Part shown: positions 29,563-37,883 of the stretch, piece by piece | Layout: each line of letters begins with the position of its first letter | Numbering within the stretch: the stretch's first letter is position 1 | DNA from: Guyparkeria sp. WRN-7 | GTDB taxonomy: Bacteria > Pseudomonadota > Gammaproteobacteria > Halothiobacillales > Halothiobacillaceae | NCBI RefSeq assembly: GCF_001641825.1 | Contig: NZ_LRFH01000004.1 | Coordinates: 124,001-188,000, forward strand | Direction of reading: 5' to 3' | Length of the DNA stretch: 64,000 bases | Program-made: the position numbers and the translations under genes | Notes under the pieces: model-generated | The model's input: only the letters and a program-made list of their open reading frames with translations | What the model was told of the DNA's origin: nothing | The model's database searches: none

Positions 29563-29886
29563 TCAGATACGGAAATCCTCAAGCTTCTTGCCCTTGTTCA
29601 GCTCGTCGACCAGCCAGTTGGGGCGCTTGCCACGACCCGACCAGGTTTGCGACGGGTTGGCCGGATTCATGTATTTTGCCGGCAGCTTCTTGCCTGCCTG
29701 CTTGCTGCCCTTTTCCAAACCGAAGATATCGGCCACGGAGGTATTGAGTTCGTTGGCCAGTGCCTCGGCCTCGCGACGCAACTCCATCACGCGTTGCTTG
29801 CTGCGCTCGCGCAGTGCCTGCTCGGCATCGTTGACCAGTTTCTTCAGTTCGTCGGCGGAAAGGTTTTTGACGTCAAATTGACTCAT
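29563..29886 (-). CDS. H-NS family nucleoid-associated protein
   Basis: H-NS proteins coat and silence AT-rich DNA. The 107-residue protein has an N-terminal oligomerisation coiled coil (residues about 5-50) and a C-terminal domain ending in the AT-hook-like loop TWSGRGKRPNWL near residue 82, which reads the minor groove. The start at 29886 (MSQFDVKNLS) removes an unrelated upstream extension. Its 5' region is markedly AT-rich for this genome, as expected for self-regulation. The family type is the HvrA/BpH3-like group rather than E. coli H-NS proper. Confidence 0.93.
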   Translation of the reverse strand: MSQFDVKNLSADELKKLVNDAEQALRERSKQRVMELRREAEALANELNTSVADIFGLEKGSKQAGKKLPAKYMNPANPSQTWSGRGKRPNWLVDELNKGKKLEDFRI

Positions 29887-29991
29887 CTGGCTACCTATTT
29901 TGTCTGGGTTGAATACGCAATGGTGTGATTCAAAACACGGCGTTCCTGGCGGATAAGCCGCGCACTCCATCGCCCGGCCCAATGCCGAAGA

Positions 29992-30020
29992 AATCTAGCC
30001 GATAAAATATCGAGCGTCAA
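29992..30020 (-). promoter_or_regulatory. Promoter of the H-NS gene with a palindromic spacer
   Basis: Minus-strand TTGACG (30015-30020), 17-base spacer, TAGATT (29992-29997). The spacer contains the inverted repeat CGATAAAATATCG (30000-30012). Initiation near 29985 would give a leader of about 100 bases. Confidence 0.7.
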
Positions 30021-30125
30021 CATTATGTATTCGATCCATGTCGATTGGTGAAAATGGTCGAATTAATTACCTAACGCAGATAAAAAGAAAGCGGATATTT
30101 AATCGATTCTCCGGGTACAAAAAAG
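30021..30125. other. AT-rich upstream region of the H-NS gene
   Basis: About 105 bases with many A/T tracts (for example ATTAATTACC, GATATTTAATCGATT) in an otherwise GC-rich window. No reading frame is convincing. Flexible AT-rich DNA like this is the usual target of H-NS proteins, so it is a likely self-regulatory binding region; this is inference. Confidence 0.5.
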
Positions 30126-30154
30126 AAAACGGACTCGCCGGGCGAGTCCGTTTT
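30126..30154. terminator. Terminator after fliK
   Basis: CGGACTCGC/GCGAGTCCG stem with a tight loop, flanked by GAAAA and TTTTC. It lies 26 bases after the fliK stop and ends the fliEFGHIJK run. Confidence 0.9.
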
Positions 30155-30179
30155 CGAGTGAAGCGAAAAATGAGCGCGG

Positions 30180-31874
30180 TCAGGCAAACAGGTCGAGCAC
30201 ACCCTGAGCATCAACCCACTCGGCCGTTTCCGCGTCCTCGGCCGCCCCGCCCGCTGACGCCAGCGCCTCGCCATCACCCGTCAGACCGGACTGGTCGCCC
30301 GATTCCTCACCATCGGTATCGGCGAGCTGTTGACCGAAATCGCCTTCGTCAGCCAGCGAGACATCCACCTCGCTCTGCGCGAGCCCGGATTCCTGCAGCC
30401 ACTCCTTTAGCCGCGGCAGTTGCTGTTCGAGCAACCCCTGGGTTGTCGCATTGGTGGCGGTGAGGGCAATGCGGGTCTCGTCGCCCTGGGTCTCGATCGA
30501 GATCTTCAGCGGACCCAGATCGGCCGGCCGCAGTTCGATATTGGCGCGCGACACGCCCTTGCCGACCATCCACTGGATCTGCTGACCCAGCTGGGCGGGC
30601 ATTTGCGGATTGGGTGGCGGCGTGGCGGCCTGCCCGGTAAAGATGCCGCCGCTGGCCGACCCCGAGCTCAGCGACGAGGACGCGCTGGCCGCCTGACCCA
30701 GAGCGGAGGCTGAGGTCATCGCCTCGGTAGCCGCATCGGCAGACTGGGCGGAGGGCCCGCCCAGAGCGGACCAGTGCGTCGGCGTCAGGCGTTCGCTGCG
30801 CGCCTGGGCCGGCATCTCACGACCGGCCAATCCGAGTGCAGCCGTCACCGGCCCACCACTCCAGTCCGCATCATCACCCACCGGCGCAGCCGCCGCAAAG
30901 GCCGTTGATGCGATGCCCGAACGCGTCGAGGCCTGCTGGCCACCACCTGCCAAGCGCCATGACCATTCCGACCAGCCCCGTGGCTCGGCCCCGGCACGAG
31001 CGGCGGGGGCCTCGCCAGAGCGAGCCGTCTCGGCGCGTGCCATCAGTTGCTGCAACGCCTGCAACTGACCGATCAGCCCCGGTGACTGCTCGCCGGCGAC
31101 CAATGCCCCGTCCTGCATCGATTCGCGCAGGCCCGCCAGACGGTCACGCAGGGCATCGGTCGCCGCCTCGGTCCGGGCCACTGCCCCCTCATCGAGGGCC
31201 TGGCGCCAGTCGGCCAGTGCTTCGGCCAGATCGGCCACCTCGCGCGCGAACGTCTCGTCGCTCGACAATCGACCCAAAGCGTTGGGCCGAGGCGCCCCCT
31301 GACTGGAAGACACGCCGCCCGCCTTGTCGGCCAGGTCGTCAGACTCGAGCGTGGCGGCCACCGCCGAACGGGAGTCCCCCGCGCCGGGCGTTTGGGTCGG
31401 GTCCGATTGCGCCTGAACCGGCACCCGCCCGTTGCGATCCGCATCCCGGTGCGAGGCCGACATGCCGTCCCCCGGATGCTTCTGCCCGGCGCCTTGCTGG
31501 CCGGCCGGCGACAACGCCTCGGCCATCTGTTCCAACGTGGCCTGCAGATCCTGCCCCCTCTCGCCGAGGGCGGCGGACGCCGAGGCGTCCGAGGCCAGCC
31601 GCTGGCGCAGGCGCGCCATTTCCTCGCCCAGCGCATTCAGAGCCGAACGAAGCTGGTCGGGCAAGACCGCCCCTCCCTTGGCACCCTCGCCCGCCGTGCT
31701 CGACGGGACCTGGCCGCCATTCAGGCGCCCCTGCGCGGAGGCCATCAGGCGGGCGAAATCCTGCGACGCCCCGCCACCGAGCTTGGTCGCGACTCGCCCG
31801 GCCTTGCCGTCCACACCACCCAGAAGCCGACCGATCATCTCCAGCCCGCCCTTCTCGTTGCCAATCTGACTCAT
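30180..31874 (-). CDS. fliK: Flagellar hook-length control protein FliK
   Basis: FliK is the secreted ruler that measures the hook and switches export specificity through FlhB. The 564 residues are mostly low-complexity Ala/Gly/Ser/Gln sequence with no conserved fold. The conserved C-terminal domain begins near 430, with ANIELRPADLGPLKISIE and GLLEQQLPRLKEWLQESG, the usual FliK core. I use the ATG at 31874 that overlaps the fliJ stop (ATGA) with GGGGGA upstream; an ATG two codons earlier is possible. A second FliK-like protein is encoded at 39593. Confidence 0.9.
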   Translation of the reverse strand: MSQIGNEKGGLEMIGRLLGGVDGKAGRVATKLGGGASQDFARLMASAQGRLNGGQVPSSTAGEGAKGGAVLPDQLRSALNALGEEMARLRQRLASDASASAALGERGQDLQATLEQMAEALSPAGQQGAGQKHPGDGMSASHRDADRNGRVPVQAQSDPTQTPGAGDSRSAVAATLESDDLADKAGGVSSSQGAPRPNALGRLSSDETFAREVADLAEALADWRQALDEGAVARTEAATDALRDRLAGLRESMQDGALVAGEQSPGLIGQLQALQQLMARAETARSGEAPAARAGAEPRGWSEWSWRLAGGGQQASTRSGIASTAFAAAAPVGDDADWSGGPVTAALGLAGREMPAQARSERLTPTHWSALGGPSAQSADAATEAMTSASALGQAASASSSLSSGSASGGIFTGQAATPPPNPQMPAQLGQQIQWMVGKGVSRANIELRPADLGPLKISIETQGDETRIALTATNATTQGLLEQQLPRLKEWLQESGLAQSEVDVSLADEGDFGQQLADTDGEESGDQSGLTGDGEALASAGGAAEDAETAEWVDAQGVLDLFA

Positions 31875-32338
31875 TGCCATCCCCCGGATCCCGCGCCCCG
31901 TGCAGCGTTCGCCGCACCGTGCTGGTCCATCACCTGCTGTTCGCCGCGCTCATGGCGGCGATTGATCGAATCGCGGTAGCGCTGGCTCAGACGATCGACG
32001 GATTCGGTGCGCGTGCGAGCTTCCCGCGCCTCGTTCGCACGCTGGGCCAGTTTCTTCTCGAGTTCCTCGACCACGCGGCGCTGGTGCTCGATGGTCTCCT
32101 CGATCCGCGCCATGAACTGGCGATAGTTCTGCAGCGCGAAGGCACGGTTCCGACCTTCGGCAGCAAAGCTGATGTTGTTGGTGTACTCGTCGAAATACCC
32201 TTCCAGGTCGGCCAGACGCTGCCGCTGGGCATCGAGTTCACGCTGGGCTTCGCGGCGCTGACGGCTGGCCAGGTCCGCCTGATGGCCCATCACGCGCCCG
32301 GCATTGCCGAGGGACTTCAGTCGCTGTGTATCACTCAT
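31871..32338 (-). CDS. fliJ: Flagellar export chaperone/stalk protein FliJ
   Basis: FliJ is the coiled-coil stalk of the flagellar export ATPase complex. The 155 residues are almost entirely charged coiled coil, from LKSLGNAGRVMGHQADLASR through RIEETIEHQRRVVEELEKKL, with a short Gly/Ala tail. Position directly after fliI and before fliK is decisive, because sequence conservation is low in this family. The C-terminal tail AANAARGAGSGGWQ is an addition of no known role. Confidence 0.88.
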   Translation of the reverse strand: MSDTQRLKSLGNAGRVMGHQADLASRQRREAQRELDAQRQRLADLEGYFDEYTNNISFAAEGRNRAFALQNYRQFMARIEETIEHQRRVVEELEKKLAQRANEAREARTRTESVDRLSQRYRDSINRRHERGEQQVMDQHGAANAARGAGSGGWQ

Positions 32339-32353
32339 GACCGCTTACCCCAT

Positions 32354-33718
32354 TCACGACGAGTGCAACAGATCGACCAGCGCATCAATGCTGGATGCCA
32401 TGTCGGCCGGTTCGTCCATCGACTGCGACAGGAAGGCCTCCAGATCGGGCTGGATGTCGATGACCCGGTCCAGTCGGGCATCCTGGCCGCGGCGATAGGC
32501 GCCTACCGCAATCAGGTCGCGATTCTCGCGGTAGGTGGCCGCCAGTTCCTTGAACCGCCTCATCAAGGATAGATGATCCGGGTCGACCAGCTTGGGCATC
32601 AGTCGCGAGATCGACGCCTCGACGTCGATGGCCGGGAAGCGGCCGCGCTCGGCGATCTCGCGCGACAGCACGATGTGCCCGTCGAGGATCGCCCGGGCCG
32701 AGTCGGCCACCGGATCGCTGAGATCGTCGCCCTCGACCAGCACGGTGTAGAAGGCTGTCAGGCTGCCATGGCGACTCTCGCTGTTACCCGCCCGCTCGAC
32801 CAGGCGCGGCAGCTGGGCGAACACCGACGGCGGATAGCCCTTGGTCGCCGGCGGCTCGCCGATCGCCAGACCGATCTCGCGCTGCGCCTGGGCAAAACGC
32901 GTCAGCGAGTCCATCAGCAGCAGCACGTCATAACCCTGATCGCGGAAATGCTCGGCGATCGAGCTGGCAAGGTTCGCACCGTGCAGCCGCATCAGCGCCG
33001 AGCTGTCGGCCGGCGCGGCCACCACGACGGCACGCTCGCGCGCCTCCTCGTCGAGGATCTCGCTGACGAATTCGGCCACCTCGCGACCCCGTTCCCCGAC
33101 CAGCCCCACCACGATGATCTGCGCCCGCGTGTAGCGGGTCATCATGCCCAGGAGCACACTCTTGCCCACGCCCGAGCCGGCGAAGATGCCCATGCGCTGG
33201 CCGCGCCCGACGGTCATCAGGGCGTTGATCGCCCGCACGCCCACGTCGAGCGGTTCGGTGATCTCGCGGCGCTTCAATGGATTGATCGGCCGGCCATGCA
33301 GGTTGACCGAGGCATCCCCGGTCAGGCGGTCACCGTCATCGATCGGCCGACCGCGCGCGTCGAGCACCCGACCGAGCAGCTGCTCGCCCATCGGCACCCG
33401 GCTGGCGGCGCCGAGGTTCTTCACCCGACAGCCAGGACCGACACCCTGGGTGGTCTCCAGCGGCATCAGGTAGGTGGACTCCTCGGCGAAACCGACCACC
33501 TCGGCCTCGAAGCGACGCCCCTGCGGATCGATCACCTCGCACTGGTCGCCGATCAGGGCGGACAGCCCGCGCGCCTCCAGTGCCAGGCCGACCACGCGCA
33601 CGATGCGCCCCTCGGAGGCCGCCGGCGGCGCATCGACACGCGCGGCCGTGCCCATCAGGCGCCGCGCCCAGTTGAGCGAGACGTCCTTGCTCGGATCGCG
33701 CAGACCCGGATCGCTCAT
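32354..33718 (-). CDS. fliI: Flagellum-specific export ATPase FliI
   Basis: FliI is the F1-beta-like ATPase that energises flagellar type III export with FliH and FliJ. The 454 residues include Walker A GSGVGKS near 180, a Walker B strand LLLMDSLTRFAQAQREIGLA near 265, and the export ATPase signature GYPPSVFAQLPRLVERAG. Length and motif order are standard. It overlaps fliH by ATGA and is 15 bases from fliJ. Confidence 0.97.
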   Translation of the reverse strand: MSDPGLRDPSKDVSLNWARRLMGTAARVDAPPAASEGRIVRVVGLALEARGLSALIGDQCEVIDPQGRRFEAEVVGFAEESTYLMPLETTQGVGPGCRVKNLGAASRVPMGEQLLGRVLDARGRPIDDGDRLTGDASVNLHGRPINPLKRREITEPLDVGVRAINALMTVGRGQRMGIFAGSGVGKSVLLGMMTRYTRAQIIVVGLVGERGREVAEFVSEILDEEARERAVVVAAPADSSALMRLHGANLASSIAEHFRDQGYDVLLLMDSLTRFAQAQREIGLAIGEPPATKGYPPSVFAQLPRLVERAGNSESRHGSLTAFYTVLVEGDDLSDPVADSARAILDGHIVLSREIAERGRFPAIDVEASISRLMPKLVDPDHLSLMRRFKELAATYRENRDLIAVGAYRRGQDARLDRVIDIQPDLEAFLSQSMDEPADMASSIDALVDLLHSS

Positions 33719-34560
33719 CGCTCGTCCTCCGCCTCGGCGTCCTGTCCGTCGGGCCCGGCCGCGTGTTCGTCCCGATCACCATCCACCGCGTCCTCGACAT
33801 CGCCCGGCCCTGCGGCCTCGTCCTGCATCTCGGGGGCCTCATTATCGCCATCCGGCGGACGCTCCTCGGCGGTCGGCACGGCCTGGTCGGGGCCGGGATA
33901 CACCCGGCCGATGAGATGATCGAGCGTCGCCGCCCAGCGATTGGCAAGACTGGCATCGACCCGCGCATCGCCGGATTCGACCACCAGGCCCCCGGCACTG
34001 ACGGCCGGGTCCGGCCGCAGGTCCAGCGACTCGAAGCGCGCGTCGTCGAGCAATTCCTTCAGGGCCGATTCGTCGGCAGGCGCACAGCGCACGATCACCG
34101 TGCGCACCGAGACCGGCAGGGCCCCCAGCGCATCGCGGGCGATGGACGGCAGGCCGCTGTTATCGATTTGCACCTCGCGCGCCACCATGACCCGGGCGAT
34201 CTGCGTGGCGAGCGCGGTCAGCTGCTCGGTGACCTCATCGTCCAGCAACGCCAACGGACGTTCCAGATGCGTCAACCAGCCACGCAGGCGACTCTCGATC
34301 TGTTCGATCTCCTCGCGGGCCGCCGCCAGTCCTTCCTGGTAGCCGGCGTCGCGCCCTTTCTGCAGACCTGCCTCATACCCTTGCCGTTCGGCCTCTTCCC
34401 GGGCCGCGGCGACCTCCTCGGCCGTGGCCGGGTCGGCTTCGGTCTCGTCCGCCTCGCGGGCATCGGCAAAATCCGGCAACTCCCAGGCATCGACCAGCGC
34501 CTGCCAGTCTTCCGCCTCGAGAGGCCGAGTGAGAAGGCTTTCGTCGTTAGATGAACTCAT
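33715..34560 (-). CDS. fliH: Flagellar export regulator FliH with an acidic C-terminal tail
   Basis: FliH holds FliI in check and docks it to FliN. The 281-residue product starts at the ATG at 34560, overlapping fliG by 14 bases. It has the GxxxG-type coiled region (EAERQGYEAGLQKGRDAGYQ) near 50 and the conserved ATPase-stator domain (VMVAREVQIDNSGL, WAATLDHLIG). After the domain ends near residue 225 there is a tail of about 55 residues that is very rich in Asp and Glu. I have not seen this as a general family feature, and it is probably disordered. Confidence 0.9.
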   Translation of the reverse strand: MSSSNDESLLTRPLEAEDWQALVDAWELPDFADAREADETEADPATAEEVAAAREEAERQGYEAGLQKGRDAGYQEGLAAAREEIEQIESRLRGWLTHLERPLALLDDEVTEQLTALATQIARVMVAREVQIDNSGLPSIARDALGALPVSVRTVIVRCAPADESALKELLDDARFESLDLRPDPAVSAGGLVVESGDARVDASLANRWAATLDHLIGRVYPGPDQAVPTAEERPPDGDNEAPEMQDEAAGPGDVEDAVDGDRDEHAAGPDGQDAEAEDER

Positions 34561-35584
34561 CGCCACCACCACCCAGGGAGATCTTGCCGTCGTCGGCCAG
34601 CTGTCGGGCGACCTGCAGGATTTCCTTCTGCGCGGCCTCGACGTCGGCCAGACGCGTCGGGCCAAGGGTATCGAGATCGTCGCGCATCATCTCGGCGGCG
34701 CGACGCGACATGTTGCCGAAGATCTTCTCCTTGAGTTCGGAGTCGGCACCCTTCATCGCCAGCAGCAGCTTGTCGGCCGGCACCTCGCGCAGCAGCACCT
34801 GCAGGCTGCGATCCTCGACCTCGACCAGGTTGGCGAAGACGAACATGAGGTCCTCGATCTGGGTGCCGAGATCCTCGTCGGTGTCCTTGACCCGCCCCAT
34901 CAACTCTTCTTCGACGTTGGATTCGAGGAAGTTCATGATGCCGGCGGCGATCTTGACGCCACCCACCTTGGACGACTTGCCGCCCTGGGTGCCGGATGCT
35001 TGACGCTCCATGATGTCGTCGAGCTCCTCGAGCGCCTGCGGCGAGACCCCCTCGAGATGCGCGATCCGCAGCACGATGTCGGTGCGCGTGTTCTCCGGCA
35101 GCATCTGCAGGATCTCGGCGGCCTGGTCGCTCTCCAGATGCGAGAGCACGATGGCGATGATCTGCGGGTGTTCGTAGCGGATGATCTCGGCGATCGAACG
35201 CGCATCCATCCACTTGAGAAACTCGAGATTGCGACGGTTGCCCTGGGAGGAGATCCGCTCGAGCAGGCCGGAGGCCCGCTCTTCGCCCAGCGCGCGGGTC
35301 AGCACATTGCGGATGTAGTCGTTCGACCCCAGCGCCAGGCCGGTCTGGTTCTCCAGGTCGTCGGAAAACTCGTCCAGCGCGGCCTGGATCTGCGGGCGGG
35401 TGACGTTCTTCAGTACCGCCATCGCCTGACCGATCTTCTGCACCTCGCGCGGGTCGAGGTGACCGAAGACGTGCGCCGCGGATTCCTCGCCCAACGCCAT
35501 CATCAGGATGGCGGCCTTCTCCGGCCCCTTCAGACCGAGCAGCGGGCTTTCCTGCGGCAGGTTGTTATCGGGTGCCTGAGCCAT
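34547..35584 (-). CDS. fliG: Flagellar motor switch protein FliG
   Basis: FliG sits on the MS ring, receives torque from MotA and binds FliM. The 345 residues cover the three domains: the FliF-binding N-terminus (LKGPEKAAILMMALGEESAA), the middle domain with the EHPQ motif (RYEHPQIIAIVLSHL near 130), and the C-terminal torque domain with charged residues in EVPADKLLLAMKGADSELKE. It is followed by a six-base gap from fliF and precedes fliH with a short overlap. Confidence 0.97.
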   Translation of the reverse strand: MAQAPDNNLPQESPLLGLKGPEKAAILMMALGEESAAHVFGHLDPREVQKIGQAMAVLKNVTRPQIQAALDEFSDDLENQTGLALGSNDYIRNVLTRALGEERASGLLERISSQGNRRNLEFLKWMDARSIAEIIRYEHPQIIAIVLSHLESDQAAEILQMLPENTRTDIVLRIAHLEGVSPQALEELDDIMERQASGTQGGKSSKVGGVKIAAGIMNFLESNVEEELMGRVKDTDEDLGTQIEDLMFVFANLVEVEDRSLQVLLREVPADKLLLAMKGADSELKEKIFGNMSRRAAEMMRDDLDTLGPTRLADVEAAQKEILQVARQLADDGKISLGGGGDEFI

Positions 35585-35590
35585 GGGAAA

Positions 35591-37384
35591 TCAGTTCTCC
35601 TCGTGCGTCCACTGCTTGATCACGGCGGCCACCGCCTTGGGGTCATGGCTGACGCTCTTTCGAAGCTGGCGCAACTTGTCGGTGTAGCTCGCATTGCCGA
35701 TCAGTTCGGGAACATTGGACAGATCGTCTTCGTCCTGCTCTTCGCCCTCGCCACCCTGACCGCGACGTTCATCGGGGTACTGCTGGGGCATCGGGTACTG
35801 ACCGGCCGCGCCACCCTGCTCGGTGGCCTCGGCCGACGGCAGCGCCCGCTCGCGACGGCTTTCGGAAAGCATCTTCAGCAGCGGGCGGGCCACCAGCAGG
35901 AACACCAGCAGCATGGCCAGTCCGATGCCGGCATTCTTCAGTGTCGCCCAGAACCAGCCCTGTTCCCATACCGGCGTGCTGACCGGCTCGATGTCCTGAT
36001 CGACGAACGGGAAACTGCGCAGGGTGACCTGGTCGCCACGGGCCTCGTCGATACCCACGGCCTGGGCCACCAGCGCCCGCATCTCCTCGAGGCGCTCGGT
36101 ACGGGCCTGGGCGGCCGCCTGCGCTGCCTGGGGATCCTGCGCGTCGCCCTGCCCCGCGGCCGCACCGCCGGCAGCGTTCTCGTCCAGCAGGACGGCGACG
36201 CTCAGCTTCTCGATCTGGCCGCTGGCGAACTGGGTGTGCTGGATCTGACGGTCGACGTTGTAGTTGCGGGTCTCGCTGCGGTCGCTGTCCACCGGCGTCT
36301 GGACCAGATTCTGGAATTCCTCGACCGTCAGGTCCTGCGGCGGCACCAGACCGGCCTCGCCGCCGTCGGGATTGACCTGACCGCCACCCGGCGGCTGGTT
36401 GGCGATCGCGCCCGGCATGCCACCGATGCTCGACCCACTGCCAAGCGAGCGAACATTCTCGTTGACCTGCTCGCTCAGAAGCACGCCCTCGCCCGGGCCG
36501 TAGGTCTGGCTGGTGCCCTCGCGACGCGAGAAGTCGATGTCGGCGGATACCTGGGCACGCACCCGATCGGAACCCACGATCGGGGCGAGCAGCGACTCGA
36601 TCCGCCGCGCGTAGGCCTGTTCAAGATTCTGACGGTAGCGGAACTGGCGACTGGTCAGCCCCATGCCGGCGGCGTCGTCGCCTTCGCTGGTGAGCAGATT
36701 GCCGCTCTGGTCGACCACGCTGACGTTGTCCGGCGACAGGTCGTTGATGCTCGAGGCGACCAGGTGGACGATACCGTTCACCTGGCCGCGGCTCAGGCTG
36801 CTGCCGCCCTTGATGTCGACGACGACCGAAGCGGTCGGCGTCTTGCGATCACGTACGAATACCGACTTTTCCGGCTGGGCGATGTGTACCCGTGCAGCCC
36901 GCACCGAACCGATGGTCTGGATCGAACGGGCCAGTTCGGTCTCGATCGCGCGCCGATAGCGAGCCTTCTCGATGAACTGGCTGGTGCCGAGCGACTGGTC
37001 CGTGTTCAGCATCTCGAGGCCCGTGCCGTCACCGCCCGGCAGCCCCTGCTGGGCCATCAGCATGCGGACCTCCGGCAGACGATCGGCGCCGACCATCACC
37101 GAACCGTCGGCCGCGAGCTCGTAGGGCTCGCCCGCCGCCTTGAGCGCATCGACCACCTCGGCGGACGCCTTGGCATCCAGCGACTGGTACAGCGGCACCA
37201 TGGACTTGCCGCTGCCCCAGAGAAAGAACCCGACCATGAAGGAGATCACCGCCGCCAGCGCGATCAGCAGCAGCAACTGCCGGAAACTTGACGACTGCGT
37301 GAACGCATCCATCTGCCGGATCCAGCGCGGGCTTTCCGTGCTGTCGCCGGTGGGTGTGGTGGTGATTGCGGAGCCTTGGGCCAT
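35591..37384 (-). CDS. fliF: Flagellar MS-ring protein FliF
   Basis: FliF forms the inner-membrane MS ring, the foundation of the flagellum. The 597 residues show a membrane helix near 38-60, ring-building motifs (YRRAIETELARSIQTI and ARVHIAQPEKSVFVRDRK), a Gly/Pro/Gln-rich mid-section, and a second membrane helix near 481-500. A charged cytoplasmic tail for FliG follows. It is complete and lies 53 bases after fliE. Confidence 0.97.
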   Translation of the reverse strand: MAQGSAITTTPTGDSTESPRWIRQMDAFTQSSSFRQLLLLIALAAVISFMVGFFLWGSGKSMVPLYQSLDAKASAEVVDALKAAGEPYELAADGSVMVGADRLPEVRMLMAQQGLPGGDGTGLEMLNTDQSLGTSQFIEKARYRRAIETELARSIQTIGSVRAARVHIAQPEKSVFVRDRKTPTASVVVDIKGGSSLSRGQVNGIVHLVASSINDLSPDNVSVVDQSGNLLTSEGDDAAGMGLTSRQFRYRQNLEQAYARRIESLLAPIVGSDRVRAQVSADIDFSRREGTSQTYGPGEGVLLSEQVNENVRSLGSGSSIGGMPGAIANQPPGGGQVNPDGGEAGLVPPQDLTVEEFQNLVQTPVDSDRSETRNYNVDRQIQHTQFASGQIEKLSVAVLLDENAAGGAAAGQGDAQDPQAAQAAAQARTERLEEMRALVAQAVGIDEARGDQVTLRSFPFVDQDIEPVSTPVWEQGWFWATLKNAGIGLAMLLVFLLVARPLLKMLSESRRERALPSAEATEQGGAAGQYPMPQQYPDERRGQGGEGEEQDEDDLSNVPELIGNASYTDKLRQLRKSVSHDPKAVAAVIKQWTHEEN

Positions 37385-37437
37385 GGGGTTACGTCCGTAT
37401 CAAGCGAATTCGGGAGACGAGATCAGAGAGCGACGCG

Positions 37438-37791
37438 TCAGAGCGGCATGTTCATGACCTTCTCGTAGGCCTGTACCAGCCGGTTTCGCACCTGCAGGGT
37501 CGCCTCGAAGGCCACGGAAGATCGCTGCGAGGCGACCATGACCTCGGTCAGCGTCACGTCGTCGTCACCGGCCTGCAGGCGGTTCTTGAGATCGCCGGAG
37601 GTCTGCTGTGCCTCGTTGACCTGACCGACCGCCTGCGTCAGCGCGTCGGCAAAGGAGGTCCGTTCGGTCTCGGCGACACCCTGGGCGGCGGGATTGACGG
37701 CCTCGGGGCCGGTCGGCCGTTGAGTGGCTGCACTGCGCAGCTGCTGCATCTGGGAAAGGACCTGGTCGACGGACATGTCGTTGCCGCTCAT
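37438..37791 (-). CDS. fliE: Flagellar hook-basal body adaptor FliE
   Basis: FliE joins the MS ring to the rod. The 117-residue protein has the family core SFADALTQAVGQVNEAQ near 47 and the C-terminal signature VMVASQRSSVAFEATLQVRN with LVQAYEKVMNMPL. It is the first gene after a clear sigma54 promoter at 37836-37852, so the fliEFGHIJK run should be activated by a FleQ-type protein, whose gene is directly upstream. Confidence 0.96.
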   Translation of the reverse strand: MSGNDMSVDQVLSQMQQLRSAATQRPTGPEAVNPAAQGVAETERTSFADALTQAVGQVNEAQQTSGDLKNRLQAGDDDVTLTEVMVASQRSSVAFEATLQVRNRLVQAYEKVMNMPL

Positions 37792-37835
37792 GGATCCACC
37801 TCGTTGACTGTCGCGAATTGACTTGCGCAGTCTCT

Positions 37836-37852
37836 AGCAGGAGGTGTGCCAG
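37836..37852 (-). promoter_or_regulatory. Sigma54 promoter of fliE
   Basis: Minus-strand CTGGCACACCTCCTGCT: the GG at -24 and GC at -12 are ten bases apart, as required, with TGGCAC intact and CTGC for TTGC. It lies 44 bases before the fliE ATG. Confidence 0.88.
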
Positions 37853-37883
37853 TTCAGGCGAAGCGGCGGGTGGCAGGGTGTCC

